From positions 21,435,330-21,499,329 of the forward strand of contig RSEF01000005.1 in the NCBI GenBank assembly GCA_003993805.1: a stretch of 64,000 nucleotides of DNA, given 5' to 3'. The notes under the pieces are model-generated. The model was not told the origin of the DNA. It worked only from the letters and a program-made list of their open reading frames with translations, and did no database searches. Source of the stretch: Himantopus leucocephalus (taxonomy: Eukaryota > Chordata > Aves > Charadriiformes > Recurvirostridae). How positions within the stretch are numbered: the first letter of the stretch is position 1; each line of letters opens with the position of its first letter. Made by a program: the position numbers and the translations under genes. Shown piece after piece: positions 10,499-23,506 of the stretch.

Positions 10499-12779
10499 TT
10501 TCAGGTCTATCCTTCTCTCTTTTGTTGTGTGACCTTCTTAAATTAGGCCATAGTCCCAGAAATCTGAATTCTTGAAACAAGTTCTCACTTAAGGCAAAAG
10601 AAATTTCTTTGACATTTCTTGCTAAATTACTTGTTTGCTCTCAGAAGCTGTTGCAGAGTGGCTACATATCACCATACCATTTTTAAAAAAAAAAAAAAAA
10701 TCCTCATTCTGCAGAATGTGTCAGGTTGATCATAAATTATTAGTACATGTATGTGAAAATATAAACATATACTACTTCCTAACTTCTTCCTGCTTTGGTG
10801 AACAGAAGATGGGACAAAGAGAGCAGAGAATTCACAGTGGAGATGTGATTTTTGGGTTGAAGCTTTGCAAGTTTCAGGATGCCGCAATGTTTTTGTACAG
10901 CCTTACTTGTAGTGTTGTCCCCAGCTGTCTCCTTCCCTTCACCAAATTACTGAAGTTTCAAAGACAGAGTAAGAATGCCACTTTCCACTAAAGTGAAAAG
11001 CAGTTTTCCATAGGTTTGGATTGTAGTCTTTTCCAAGGCTTTTATTTACTTGATATTGTTACTGAAATTTCAGGATTTCTTCCTTTCAAATGAAATAATA
11101 CCATTTTGTTGACTGATGTTTTGGGTGACCAGTCAGAAACACAATAAGTGTTTGAGATTTGAGAAAAGTACTGATCTCTGGATGTCCATAGTCTGTAAGA
11201 CACTTGCCCAAACATTGAGGGAGGCAAGCCACAAATAGTCTTTTTGTTGCAGTTGTTGTTCTCTGCTCTTCTCAGTACTTTGTTCAGTTACAGATTATAC
11301 ATCAGTGTGCTTTATGTAATTACTGGCAGAAAAATAGTCACATACATATGTGAAAAAATATAAATTACCCCATTTTTTTGGTAGTTACTGGCTTGACAAA
11401 GCAACCCAAACTAGCAAAAAGTTTCACTAGTAATAGGCAAATAATAGTTACTTTCATTCTATATAGTTATATATAAACCCAAGTAAAATGAAAAAGAATC
11501 TTTTTGTGTGTGACATGCTAAACTAAACTGGGCAGAGTACCAAAATGTGTGCTGTGAAGAAAAGTGAGCTGAAAAAAAGCATGCTGAAAGCATGTGAAAA
11601 AGCACGTTCAAATTAAAGCCCCAATCTTTTCTAACAGAAAAACTTTGGATTTGAAATTCATTGCTTCTTTTCCACAAAAGCCAAGGTTTTACTTTCTGTA
11701 CTGATCTCCTGTATAAATGATCACTCATCTCAAAAATGGTAATAGGTCAAAATCCAAACATGCAAACATTTGAGGAAGAATAAGCTGTATAAAGAAAAAT
11801 CCCACCTGAGCTCTGGAAAGAAGATCTAGATATGTTTCTTGGACTAATTTCTCCTCTCCTTTTCTAAGTAAGAAGCAGCAACAAAAGAAAAAAATTTGCA
11901 CGTTCACTATTTATTCCTGCTTTGTTCTGAAACTATTGTTTTTATTTAAGAGGAAGATTTGCTGATTCATATGGCATAGAGAGCAAAAATGTCCTCAATT
12001 TTTGCAGAGTGAAAACATCAGCAATTTTTCAGCATGAGGAGACAGAAAGCTTGACTAAAAATACATAAAAGCGCATTTGGAATAAGGGGAAAAACAACCT
12101 AAAAATATTACTTGGATGAGCACAACCTATTTAGGTGTTGTAAAACCACTGCCAGATTACATGGTCCCATATTTTCAGGGCTCTTACAAGGTCATCCATT
12201 CAGCCTGCTCTTTTTTCAAAATGGCTCGTACCAACTGTATTTATCAGAGTTGTTGTTTAGATGCACACATCTACTTCTAGCTCTTCAGTTCACTTCATCC
12301 CTTGATTATAACCCTCCTATCAAGTGAGTGAAGCATCTATGGTGACTGAAATTACCCATCTGGGAATAGAGTCAAACTCTGAGTAAACATTTGAGTTAAC
12401 TTGAGAGAGGTCATGTTGAATTGCATGACCAGTTTTTTAACCCTTTCCTTACATAGTGTGTGTGAGCATTGAGAGACTGGAATCAGTTTTCAGTATTGGG
12501 GATCTGTATTATGTGAATAGAAGAATACAGTTATATGGATTTTCTCATTTTCCTTCTTTCTTCCACCCCTAATACCCATAGGCACCTATGTTTACAACTA
12601 TAACTGATCTAGTGTTGAAAAGGAAAACAACTATATTGTGCTATTGTTTGTGTTTGATTGTTCAATACGAAATAAGTCAATTGTCAAGCACCGTCAGAGT
12701 TAGTATCACTTCTAATCTCCCACTACTTTATAGTGAGCTACATAAACCTTCTGGGTGCAAATCTTCAAAAGACTTCTAG
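10499..12779. other. AT-rich non-coding DNA
   Basis: A poly(A) run sits at 10685-10700. Several open frames of 60-118 codons overlap on opposite strands, carry no recognisable domain and look like chance. No RNA gene or mobile-element end was recognised. Confidence 0.5.
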
Positions 12780-13170
12780 GATCTCCAGAGTGATGAAGGA
12801 CAAGATAAGGTAAGGATTCTGGAAATCCAGATCAGGAAGTCCTAGAAATCCAGGTGAATTTCTATGAGGGAGAGGAATTCTGGAAGCTCTGAGACTGTCT
12901 TTCTGAGTTGGAGGAGCAGGAACATTAGGAGTCTTGAAAGCATCTGGTCAGACACACTTGGAAAGAAGGATGTACTCCCAGGTACCAAGACTAATGTCCT
13001 TTGGCTGTCTCCCAGCAGGAATGTTATTACCCTGCACTAGCCCATGCTCAAGCAGCTGGTACAGATCCTCTGGTCTCTGGCACCCCTCTTGATGTTACTG
13101 TCCCAAAAGATGGTGGAATCCCAGGCTTCCTGGTAGTCCATCATATGAGACCAGGCCCGAAGGTATGAAG
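12780..13170. other. GC-richer block of unknown origin
   Basis: By eye this block is richer in G and C than its surroundings and has long frame stretches interrupted by only a few stops. For example, one plus-strand frame runs from about 12916 to 13038 and resumes through 13125. The composition suggests an old retroelement or processed pseudogene, but I cannot name a family. Nothing at its edges looks like a splice junction pair, poly(A) tail or LTR end. Confidence 0.35.
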
Positions 13171-14392
13171 ATCTGAAATAGTTTTCAGAGGCAGATCATC
13201 AATGTGAAACATTTGTTATCAAAAGGTTGTTGTGTATTAAAGTAATTTCTGATTTTAAAAAATAACATTGTATTACAAAAATTGCACCAGCTACCCTCTT
13301 GTCAGCCAATGCTTCCACTGGGTGTTGTGTACAAATACTGTAGGAAGCAGGAGTGCCGATAAATCATGATACATAGAGGCAAAACTAAATCATTTGGGGT
13401 AAATCTACCAATTTTCTCTTCATTAATTAATTTTTGTTTATTAGGATGATACAGGATTTTGTTTGAAAAAGAGAAAAAAAAGGAACAAACCAGATTGTCC
13501 TGTGTTCAGGAGAAGACGTGGATTCTAGAAAGGCCCTTTATCATTAAGAATAGTGAAACTATATACTTGATTAACCCCACATTGTTGTAGTCTGGTGCTA
13601 AACTGAGAGAAAACAAACACAGGCATAAAAAAGAGTGAAAGTTACTTCTTTCCCTCAGGGCATTTCTTTTTTTCAAGTATGAAAATGCAGATTTTTCTTA
13701 CCTAGGAAGGGAAAATGAGGAAAGATGTCAAAATCATGATAGATACATGCATTTCATCCCTTCTAGCACTTAATAGTTCCTGTCTTACAGTGATAGGACC
13801 AGTTGTAGAGACACGCTTTCAATCTTCACACAGTGCCAAGGAACAAAGAGCTTGAGTTTTTTTCTGGGAGATTGCCAGCTCCTCAGGGAAGGGATTATTT
13901 TGCAGAATAGATGGGGCAGGCCACCTTCATGGCAGTGAAGTGACATATTCAGAAAGTGAGAGAAACTTTGAGAACTTACAAAGGCTTGCAAGTGATATTG
14001 TAGAGCTTTTAATTTTTTTTTTTCTAAAATGTTCAGCCAGAAGGTACCGTGCAATTTTCACTTAGCCTATTTCACTGAGCCTCCCATACCCCAGCCCTCC
14101 AATCTCTATCTTGGGAGTACAGAAAATAGAGAGTCCCTTCATAAAAGCTAGGGTCCTTATTCAATCTCACGGCAATAAGTTTTCCCACTACAAAGTCAGA
14201 AAGGATTCCACTGTGCTTAGAATATGGTCTGGAGAAAAAGGTCCTTCACAGAGCCTGAACTAGATAAATCCGAAGCGCTTCTGGTTTTTTCTGATTTACT
14301 GTGGAAGTAACAGTATCTTAGAAAGTGCAGAGACCAGTCTCCTTCCTTTACTGCCCTCAGGCAAAATGTGAAGAAGGGAAGTATAAAAAAGA
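13171..14392. other. AT-rich non-coding DNA
   Basis: Short domainless frames only. No repeat family was recognised. Confidence 0.5.
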
Positions 14393-14433
14393 TAACAAAA
14401 CAAAACAAAACAACCCCCCCCCCAAAAAAAAAA
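14393..14433. repeat. (AAAAC)n followed by poly(C) and poly(A)
   Basis: Three or four AAAAC units pass into ten C and then about ten A. The whole tract uses only A and C on the plus strand. Homopolymer lengths here are prone to sequencing error. Confidence 0.88.
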
Positions 14434-14523
14434 CTGCTTCAGGCATTTACTATTAGCAAACCAGTTCTAAATGCAACAGTGGCAATGATGATTAGCCATG
14501 GTGAATTTCAGAAAGTTAAACTT

Positions 14524-14582
14524 AAAAAACCCAAACCAAAACCCTAAAACCCAAAACCCCAAAACCCCAAACCCCCAAAACC
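14524..14582. repeat. A/C-only low-complexity tract with CCCAAAA/CCCCAAAA units
   Basis: Apart from one T, the plus strand from 14524 uses only A and C. C runs at 14542-14544, 14550-14552, 14557-14560, 14565-14568 and 14572-14576 are separated by 3-5 bases, so the minus strand has five G runs with quadruplex-compatible loops. It resembles an expanded imperfect simple repeat; it is not the vertebrate telomere repeat. Confidence 0.85.
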
Positions 14583-17500
14583 TGAGCTATTGTCCAGAGC
14601 AAGTCAGTCCTAAGAGAATATTCCTATTCAATAGCATACTGTGAGATTTAAATCTCTACACATTCTAGAGTAAAAAAGGAGAAGAAAGCTAGTGCAAAGT
14701 AAGAAGAATTAGAGCTGGTGCACACTGACCTCTCCGTGAGGAGTATGTACTGCAACAAACACAGTAATACTCAGGACACAGAATTTTATATCCCCAGAGG
14801 CTTTTGAGACTGTGGGATCAAATAAAGTTCCCCTGACAGGTTTCTGGGTTGCCAGTATTTTTGCTAAAGATATGAGCTCAAAGTTTTGTGCCTGATTCTC
14901 CTGACACAAACAGAAACATGAAAGGAAGCAAACAGAACTGAAGCAAGGGACAACTGAGGTGATCCAGAAATTTTCAGTGAAAATGTTATCTTCATGATGC
15001 AATCCTGGCTTATGGGAGCTGTATAGTAATGTTAAGTGGCAAACTGTGATGGCTGAACTCATTTCTGATTGTCAATTGCCAACTAATTTTGTCAGTGACA
15101 AGAGGAATTCAGTCTGATACTTTCAGTACCATGACTGCTGTTTTTGTGGGAAGTGTGCTTTTCCCTCCTAATCCCTGTCTAACTCCCTGTCCTTCCCAGA
15201 CAGACCAGTTTCAATAAAGGTCTGGGGGCATCTCCTTCACTGACTCAGTGCTATTCATTTGTAATCCCCAACAGGTTTTCCTGATCTTGCTGCATATATA
15301 TCTATAAACACCAAAGTATATCTAAACTTTAAAAACAGATTGTGCTCACATTTTACTCTCAGAAGTACTAGAAGTCTTGGAGTCGTTTGTAGAATATTCT
15401 CCCACAACTGTTCCATAAAATCTGTAGAGCAGGTCAAGAGATTACTCTCTATATCTGCAATTCCAAAGCAGAAGGGAGGTATTCGAAAGCACATGTACAA
15501 ATGAACAGTAATAAGCAACAAGGCAGCTATATTTTGGATTTTGATTGTTAATAATTGATATACACTCCTGGCACACACTTTCCCCCAAATCATACGTTGT
15601 CTTCAGGTCACTTATACCTTGATCTGTGGAAATACTGGAAGTGGAAGATGGATAGGTCAAAATCCATCCACAGATTTACTTTTTGGAGCCTGCTTAGCTG
15701 ATATGTGTCTTCCACTGACAAAGGAAATTCTAAACCCCTATTGTTTCATGCTAAACCGTTAACATAACAGATTCTTACCAGTGGCAGATTTACTGATATC
15801 TCACTTTAACTGTGGCATCTGTTAAGGATTTTCTTTAAAAAAATCAGAACATCTCTGGATACTATTGGATAGATATTTTCAAGATTCAACTGGTACGAAT
15901 ATTTACTGGAAATGTTAATAATGGACAAGTAATGAAAACATATGAACATATCTTTCTTCATTTTTAACTCAAAATGTCATCTTGTTACACATTCACAGAT
16001 TGAAAACTATCAAATGTTTATTTATCATTAATATAAAAACAATTTAAATTTTTTTCCCTTCTTTTGACTGTCATGTGTAAAGTAAATTTTGCCTACAATT
16101 TTTTAGATGCTTAAATGCATAGAATGAGTAGCACAAAGGAAAAAGCATATGATCTTGCCAAAACCTGTCAGGCCTTGATATTTTAAGACAATTGTGTTTG
16201 CAAGAAATAACACTTAGGACCATGTGTAGGTCTATTAATGGACAAAAGCCGAAAACTATCATGTGCCAAATTCTTTGATGAGGTTTTATAGGGATAGAGG
16301 GCTTGGAGGAAGATAACGGAGAAAGGCTGGTGGAGAAAGTCTGTTATTTAAAAAAATGAAAGTAAACCAGGTCTAAAATGTTTAAAAATATGACTTCACT
16401 TTTTCCTGACTTGAACTTTAAACAACATATTGACATTAAATCAATTTAGTAATATGACAGAGTTTCACTTAAGAAAAGATCTGAGAAATCTAAACTGAGA
16501 TTGAAGTCTCCCTAGGCCTCGTCCTGCTTTATTCTCAATAGCAGCAATGACAGAAAGACAACCAAGATCAAAATCCCAGGACGGAGCAATTTTTTTTCCC
16601 TTTGAAAATTTCTATGCTTATGAAGACATGGTTTGGGTTTCTGCCTTTGGAATATTAACTAAGCTTTCTTTAGGAGGAAGGCACAAACCGAATGTGCCAA
16701 GAAACAGGAATGAGTCTCTTTAGTCACGGAATTTGTTCTCAGTTGTGGTGATATGTTAACTTCAGGCAACTTATCAGCCTTGGTCAAACTGAGAGGGAGG
16801 GGAAGTACTGCATTATCAGCCTCACAGCAAACATCTGACAAGTAGAAATAGTTTATGAATAATAGCTAATACAGTATGCTCAGCTCTCTTATTTCATCTC
16901 CCTCCTGGTGTTATAAATCCACACTAGCATGAATATAATATTTTATTTGCTAAACCCCCTGGGGAGTGGAAATAAATAAAAATGAGTATTTGAAGAAAAG
17001 GATCGATTTGAGATCTACATTAAATGCTTCATATTCACCAAGTGATGGATATACTGCCTTTTTCTTGCCTCTTAGAAGTTATTTAATGGTCCAGCTGAAA
17101 TGGGTTCCATAACGAAGGAATACATAAAAACAAATACTGTAAAGACCCATTGTGCTATCTATCTGACTTACAGCAGTAAATGCATTAAAGGTAAATATGA
17201 GCAGGAGGATGCTACTGAAACATTGACAGTAGGAGTAAAAATAAAGCAAGACTATCAATAGATTCTTAAGAAAACAACGACAGTGGGATAGGCAGCAGTA
17301 CATGCCCTTTATACTGACTTTTTTTTTTTTTGCCAGCTGAAGTTTTACATACTTAAAGGATTCTGAACATCTGAACTGCCGATAATTCATGCCTTATAAA
17401 AGCAAACTCAAATATGAGCTCAGTTCGAATTAAAAATGAGGAAACGTCTGTTAGAATGTTTCATATATTTTCCTAAAGAAACTACAAGTTTGTTTTTTCC

Positions 17501-18010
17501 AGGACACTTTTTCACCTTCACAGCTAAGGTCCAGTTCTACATGATCTTCATCTACTTTACTGGAGTTACTGTAGCCATACCAGCTGAGAGATCTCAAAGA
17601 AGAGCAAGAAATGAAAATAATGAGACATCTAGAGGGAAAAATATCTAATTGCAAGAAAGACAAATTAAGTCTTCACACATGATTCCTATAGAAAAGATGT
17701 GAAATTCCCTAGGAAGTATCCAAGAAAATGCAATTACATTAAAAAGTATTTATCAAACAAAATACTCAGTCTCTGACTCTGAAAAAAAAAGTGGTAAAAT
17801 ACAAAGTAAATAATGAAAATATATGAAATAAAAAATAAATGAATAATTTTCATCTTTCCTTCCCTTCAGTAAGAGAAGCTCGAGGAAGGAAATAATGACA
17901 GAATGGTGACACACTACCATAAACTTCAGTGATAAAAATAAAGCTCAGTCGGAATGAAATCGTGTAAATTGATATTACAGATTAATATATAAATCTGTTC
18001 CCTCTCAAAT
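14583..18010. other. AT-rich non-coding DNA
   Basis: Open frames up to 117 codons exist (for example minus strand 14709-15062) but show no known domain, and overlapping frames on the same strand suggest chance. A poly(T) run lies at 17320-17331. No mobile element was recognised. Confidence 0.5.
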
Positions 18011-18076
18011 GTACTAAACCTACATCTGTGAAAGACAATGAAGGTACTAAACCTACGTGTGTGAAAGACAATGAAT
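18011..18076. repeat. 33-bp tandem duplication
   Basis: Two adjacent copies (18011-18043 and 18044-18076) both begin GTACTAAACCTAC and share GTGAAAGACAATGAA. They differ at three positions. The period is a multiple of three, so the minus-strand frame shows a repeated 11-residue unit; I do not take this as coding evidence. Confidence 0.92.
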
Positions 18077-21000
18077 GGACTAGCACTAGAGAGAGATATA
18101 ATTTCAAAAAATAATGGTAGGAAAATAAAGACAACACACAAAACAGGCAAGTAGAGAAGGAAAGGAGCATGAGTTGTTCATCAACTCCCATCTCACCAGC
18201 CCCATGGGTACAAAGGGCAGCTGTCGCCTTTCCAGGCAGCTCTATGTGGGACGATCCAGGGAGCATTCCCAGGACTGGGTGATACCAGGAACCCACACCC
18301 ATTCTGTACACAAATATTGCTGAATGTCCCTGTCATGTCACATGACAGAGAGGGACATGCAGTCCTGACTTGTGTTCTAGTCTGTGGTGATAGGAAGAAC
18401 AACAGAAACTAAAAAAAAATACAAGTTATAATTTCTGAGAGCTGAAAGTGATAATGGAACAGGAAATGGAACAGGAAACCCAATGCCATCTTCCACATCT
18501 ATTTGATTTATTTTGAAACCACTGGACTGAGAAGGGTCTTAAAAGATTTCATAATGTGCCTTTAAGAAACCAGTGGCAAGAGTTGGAAATATATCCAGTC
18601 TATTTCCTTTAGGGTGCTACTGATGTGATCAGTTCAGTTCCTTCCACCAGTCACCAACAGTCCAACACAGAGGGCGAGGATCAAGATCACATTATTCTGA
18701 GAGGGTCATTGTAATTCTTTCCAGCACATTAGACACAAATATTATCTTTGCAGACAATTTCATAATTGCAGAATATCACTGAGGGGTTCACTAATTAATG
18801 TAAAACCAAAACTGAACTTTATTAATACCATACAGGCTACACAGTTTCTCTTTAAGTAAACGTAGAAAAATATTTGTAGTCTTTTTTATACTTATGATAA
18901 AATTTTCAGTGCGAGGCTTTACTGGCTTAGATAAGATATGTAGGGATGGAAAAAAAAACAGATAATGAAGTACCTCTGCCAATTCTATTGGAGAATTTCC
19001 TGCCCAAAGCAAATATTGACAGAGTGATGGACACAGTTACTGAATATGATAAAACTGTTGTCCTGATCAGTTTGCAGACAATGCAATAACCCACCCACCC
19101 ATAATTCCACGAGAATCTTAATCTCCCATTTCAACTTCATTGGCCAAGACCATGTTTAGACATTGACATGGTCTATCCTGTATAGCCTGCCTTAGCAAAT
19201 CTGTGTTAGGCATAAACTGTGGATCAATTTTTTCCTAACACACAACTTTGAAAGACTGCACTAGGAATAACATTTTAGAATCACTATCATTTAGGTATAA
19301 AAATTACCTATTAGCTTGATAAGTAAATACTGGTCAGTTGTTTTCAAAATAAGGTGCATAAAATTACAGTTAGTTTACAGACGTAAGTTTACAATTGCCA
19401 CTACAAATTGTTCATTTAAAAAATCACATTAAAGTACACCCTACCAATGAAGAAGCCCTAGCAGACAGAAATATATATTAAATGGGGAAAATTAAAGCTT
19501 TATTTTAAAAAGAGAAGACACAATGCTTAGTTGTTTTAATGATATCAGAGTAGTCATATTGATCAGTGAGTTATGATCTCCTCATCTGCCCATGTCATAT
19601 ACTATTCGGTATATGATGCTTATGGAATTATGCATGACAGTTCTACCAGCTCCAAAAACATTTGTTTGTACTTAACATGATTTTCATGTTTATCCAAGGA
19701 ATTAATATTGACTTACCACTTATTGTGAGGATTGATGACTTCAATAAAGCTGAAAAGAGACACCTTGAGTATGAATCAGATATATTCCTGACCTTTTTGA
19801 CACTATTTCCATTGCTTTTCATTCAACTGAGTTTTACAACACTTTTTCTTCAATTCTTTCCCTTTTTTTCCCAGTTTTATTTGACTGATGTCGATGTATC
19901 TTTTGCCTGAGTACTGCATATCTGTAATGAAATTATAACTTTGGGGTATTTAAATAATTATTTTGTGCAAAACTGGGAGTTGGTAAATACTTCAATGAAG
20001 CTGATCAGACATTAGGATGTCCTGTCCTTTCCTCTAGCACCCTGACTGGAGGTTGTGATTTCTGTGTTTCTTTGACACTTATTATTCTTTCCAAGCTGAC
20101 AAGCTCTAAATTTATAACAGTGTACAACATACTCAGATCACTTCTTTGAGATCACTGGATAGGATATTACGTTAGTTTTACAGCTAAAAGAAAAGCAGAA
20201 TTTAACTATTTTGCAGGAAAAGATGTCAATGAAAGTGGATGTGTAGCAACTGTCAATCCCTTTGTAGTTCAAATAAAGTTAGGATCCTAAAGACAAAACT
20301 GTAAGTAGGTTAAAATGTGCAAAGTTTTCTTCAGTGGGCAGCTTTCAACTGCTAGTGAACATGCCTTTGTGTATTTGAGGTATTCTGATTTACAGTGAGA
20401 TCTGTGAAACCACAAGCTCTGCAAGCAGAAGAACATGTATTTAAAGGCTAAATCTGGTCTGTCCTTACTATATTGCATTAATTTTATGGCTGTAGTATAT
20501 ATTCATATACATATTCACTGAGTTATTCCTGGTCAAAATTCAGTTTTTGAATGATACTTATATTTGCATGACTTGCTGAACTGTGCCAAAAAATCTTATA
20601 TGGATTTATCCTAGAAATGGAGTTGCAAATAACCTATGTTACATCTTCGGCTGTTTACTTTTGTGCTGTTTCCCTTCAGTTCTCATCTGGGTGTTGGTAT
20701 TCATCTTCTGTCTTTGAAATTATGCTTTAATTTTAAGCCCGATGGAGCAAGAACAACATTTATTATGTGTTTATATGGGTGAAATTGAATCAGGTCTTAT
20801 GATGTGATCTTGTATCCGCCACTACCTTTTAGAAATATTATAAGGAATTAGAAATAGTAGTAATCATAATAAATAACGAGACTGATTAAATTGTAATTCT
20901 ACTCTAAGATTGAATGATGAACATTTTTTAAGTTGATTGTGGCATTTCCTGAAGAAATAACAGATGCCACGTGTATATGCAGATGTGTTCATTTGAATGC

Positions 21001-21231
21001 TACAGACTGAAGTGAGAAAAAACTGTTCCCAAAAGTTCACCCAGAGAAACATCATTTGCACAAATGCTCATATGTAAAGACATAAACAGTAAGCAAGCAG
21101 ATTTCAGAGCATAAATTTGTATTCCTTAAATTTTTATATACCTTTGGTATTACTGTATGGTATTTGAAACTCTGTCTCATGCCTGAACATGATGCTTAAA
21201 TATCAAGAAGACTACTCTACACTTGCAAAGT
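18077..21231. other. AT-rich non-coding DNA
   Basis: No recognisable gene. The frames present are short and domainless. A slightly GC-richer patch at 18180-18380 has overlapping minus-strand frames of 69-109 codons without a recognisable domain. Confidence 0.5.
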
Positions 21232-21330
21232 ATATTTTTCTCAGATATCTTTAAATGCTTTACAAACTTTAAAGCACTGGATCTCTAAGATGTTGCGTGA
21301 GGCAGAGAATCGCTGTTATTTCAATTACCG
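21232..21330 (+). repeat. Ancient MIR-like amniote SINE fossil
   Basis: CTCAGATATCTTTAAATGCT and TTTACAAACTTTAAAG, followed by TGAGGCAGAGAATCGCTGTTA, follow the order of the old amniote repeat that reads roughly 'ATCTCAAAGYGCTTTACAAAC ... TGAGGCAGGTATTATTATCCCCATTTTAC'. The match is by eye, with gaps and many substitutions. Confidence 0.45.
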
Positions 21331-22250
21331 CACATATTTATCTTACACTTGTACAGTTTTCACAGAAAAACTGTAACATATTACCACTGGAATCTAATGG
21401 TGTAAACCTTTAGTCCTAAACTTCCTTTCAATAAAATGTAAGTTCTATATTATTATTATTATTAATATTGTTGCTATTTTTACTATATTTTTAATTATCA
21501 TTTATGTAATGGAGAATGTGAAGCAAATTAATGCATGAACACTAACTTGATTTTGGAATGAGAGTTGCCCATTAGTCAAAGCCCTGTATTGATTTTTAAC
21601 ACATTAGATAGCTGCATGGTTTTGACAGTTTCAATTTTTTTTTAACTTTTTTTTATTTTACTGTTAAAGAGTATCAATTAGGCTTTTTACATAAAAATTC
21701 CATCATACTACATTTTCATTTAAAGACAGTAATAGAAAGCTCAGTGTAGTATTGAGAAAAAAAGAACTTGAGTTTGATTACTGTATTAAGAAATCAATAT
21801 GGTTATCTAGTCTTTTATGTCTAAGATGGAAAACATAGAATGATTTTCAGTCATTAAAATAGTGGCCGTGAAAGTATATGAAATAGCACCCACTTGTCAT
21901 AGGACTTTTCTCCTGCCTTTTCATTTCTTTATATTCTTTCTTATTTCTACATTTAAAATAGTTTGCTTTGCTTATTCAGTTTAATCCTACCTGCAGAGCT
22001 GTGTGACGCTAGCACTAAGCAATGATTCTGCTAAAGAAGACAGTTATGTATCAGGAGGTTTTCTTTCAGGACTGGGACCTGACATACTGATATTTTGAAA
22101 AAAGCAGGATCTGCCATAATATGTGGTTCAATCTTCCGGACCTAACTGATGCCATAAGCTTCCACTGAGGGCAGTTATATAGTCCCGTTTCCTAAAACTG
22201 GAAATCTCTCTTACCATATGTTATCCTGTCTGAAAATTATGAGTCTTTTC
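21331..22250. other. AT-rich non-coding DNA
   Basis: An ATT-rich patch lies at 21450-21467 and T-rich runs near 21637-21660. No gene recognised. Confidence 0.5.
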
Positions 22251-22325
22251 CCCATTCTGCTGAAGAAAACAGGAGTCTAAAAGGCTTCAAGTGGCCTCAC
22301 CACATACTGTGAGAGTGAAAAGCCC
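22251..22325 (+). repeat. Possible MIR-like fragment
   Basis: GAAAACAGGAGTCTAAAAGG, CTTCAAGTGGCCT and CATACTGTGAG can be aligned in order with the MIR stretch GAAACTGAGGC...GGTTAAGTGACTTGCCC...CACACAGTGAG. The similarity is weak and may be chance. Confidence 0.3.
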
Positions 22326-22465
22326 TGGTATTTGGTGAATGTAACATGTGCCTGATAATGATAGCTAAATTTAAATACTCTCTCCCTGTTTGAATACCAG
22401 CCTTAACTCCCTTACTCAGCTTGAAATCAATTAAATTCATTAACTTCAGAACATTAATTTGAAAT

Positions 22466-22969
22466 TTACTGCAGCCTTCCTGTGATATGAGTGAAGCCTG
22501 AATTCCTCCTCACTAGATAATATCCCTGCAGTAACAGTCTTGGGCTTCCGAGATACCTTGTGCCCTGACCGACTTGCTGTGCTTTGGCGTTTATTGATGT
22601 TTCATTCATTTTTACATTCAAACCCAAGTGCTCAAAGGTCTTGATCCTGCAATACCTACACTGTTGGCTTTTAATGGTTTTAAAGGACTGAGGGCTTAAG
22701 TAAGATTTGAAAATAGCTTCAAGTGGGACATGTAGCAGGATACCAGCCGAAGCTGGGCTAGGCTGTGGCTGGGAACATACCTTGGCATGATAGCTGATGG
22801 CTGCTCTCCTCCACGCATCTGCACAGGTTGGACAACAAGTACAGAGTTTTGTCAAGGCAGCATGACCTTTCCTGGCTATTACAGTCCAACTCTCAATATA
22901 TGAAACAGCTGGTAAAAGTACGGACAATGAGAACCTTTTTAATAAAAAAGCCATGTTGCATAACCACAA
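22466..22969 (-). other. Longest open frame in the window (167 codons), not supported as a gene
   Basis: The frame starts with Met (complement of 22967-22969) and runs 167 codons. It includes a Cys-rich stretch with CTCCPTC and a later CRYC. I recognise no domain, signal peptide or family. The underlying DNA is GC-richer than its neighbours, which lengthens chance frames. The piece near 22634-22665 resembles the 'TTGATCCTGCAA...CTTAC' core of an old amniote repeat, so the frame may cross a dead transposon. It could be a chance frame, part of an unrecognised exon, or a retroelement remnant. Confidence 0.15.
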
Positions 22970-23506
22970 ATGAGCATCTTGGGACTATTTTCTAACAGCT
23001 ACTTTTACTATTTCCAGTGTTCTTGGTTTTCCTTCCTGCTATTATCCACCACTTTTTTTCTTTTGTCTGCCTACTGAGACAGGTATAGACAGTGGAATTC
23101 ATGTCATGTTAAAAAAAAACCCAGACAGAATAGGTAAATCCCTTTCTTTGTCACTTATTTTTACATTGTCCTAGAACATCGTTTATACATGTGCAAAGAA
23201 TACAGGAACACAAATTTGGGGATTACTGTAATAAAATTTCAGTCCATTCTGGAAAGTCTGCATTTTGGTTTCTCTGCTATAGACAGATAGATGTGCATAG
23301 GACTTCTGTCAAAAGGGTGTTACAAAGCTTAAAGAGTTAATGCTTTTGTAGAACGTGGAAGAAGAGATATGTTTCATAATATCTTACGAGGAAATCAAGT
23401 GCTATCATTATTTTTAATGCTTTAATCTCAGTGACACTGGTTGTTTTAAGACAACAAGCTGTAGTGACCTGATCATGACATATACAGTATGGACTTAGGA
23501 GTGGAG
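22970..23506. other. AT-rich non-coding DNA
   Basis: No gene or repeat recognised up to the LTR start. Confidence 0.5.

Noticed and set aside
14524..14582. Interstitial telomere
   Set aside because: Units are CCCAAAA/CCCCAAAA with only one CCCTAAA-like word; the vertebrate CCCTAA array is absent.
17421..17431. GTTCGAATT as a tRNA B box
   Set aside because: No matching A box, acceptor stem or cloverleaf around it.
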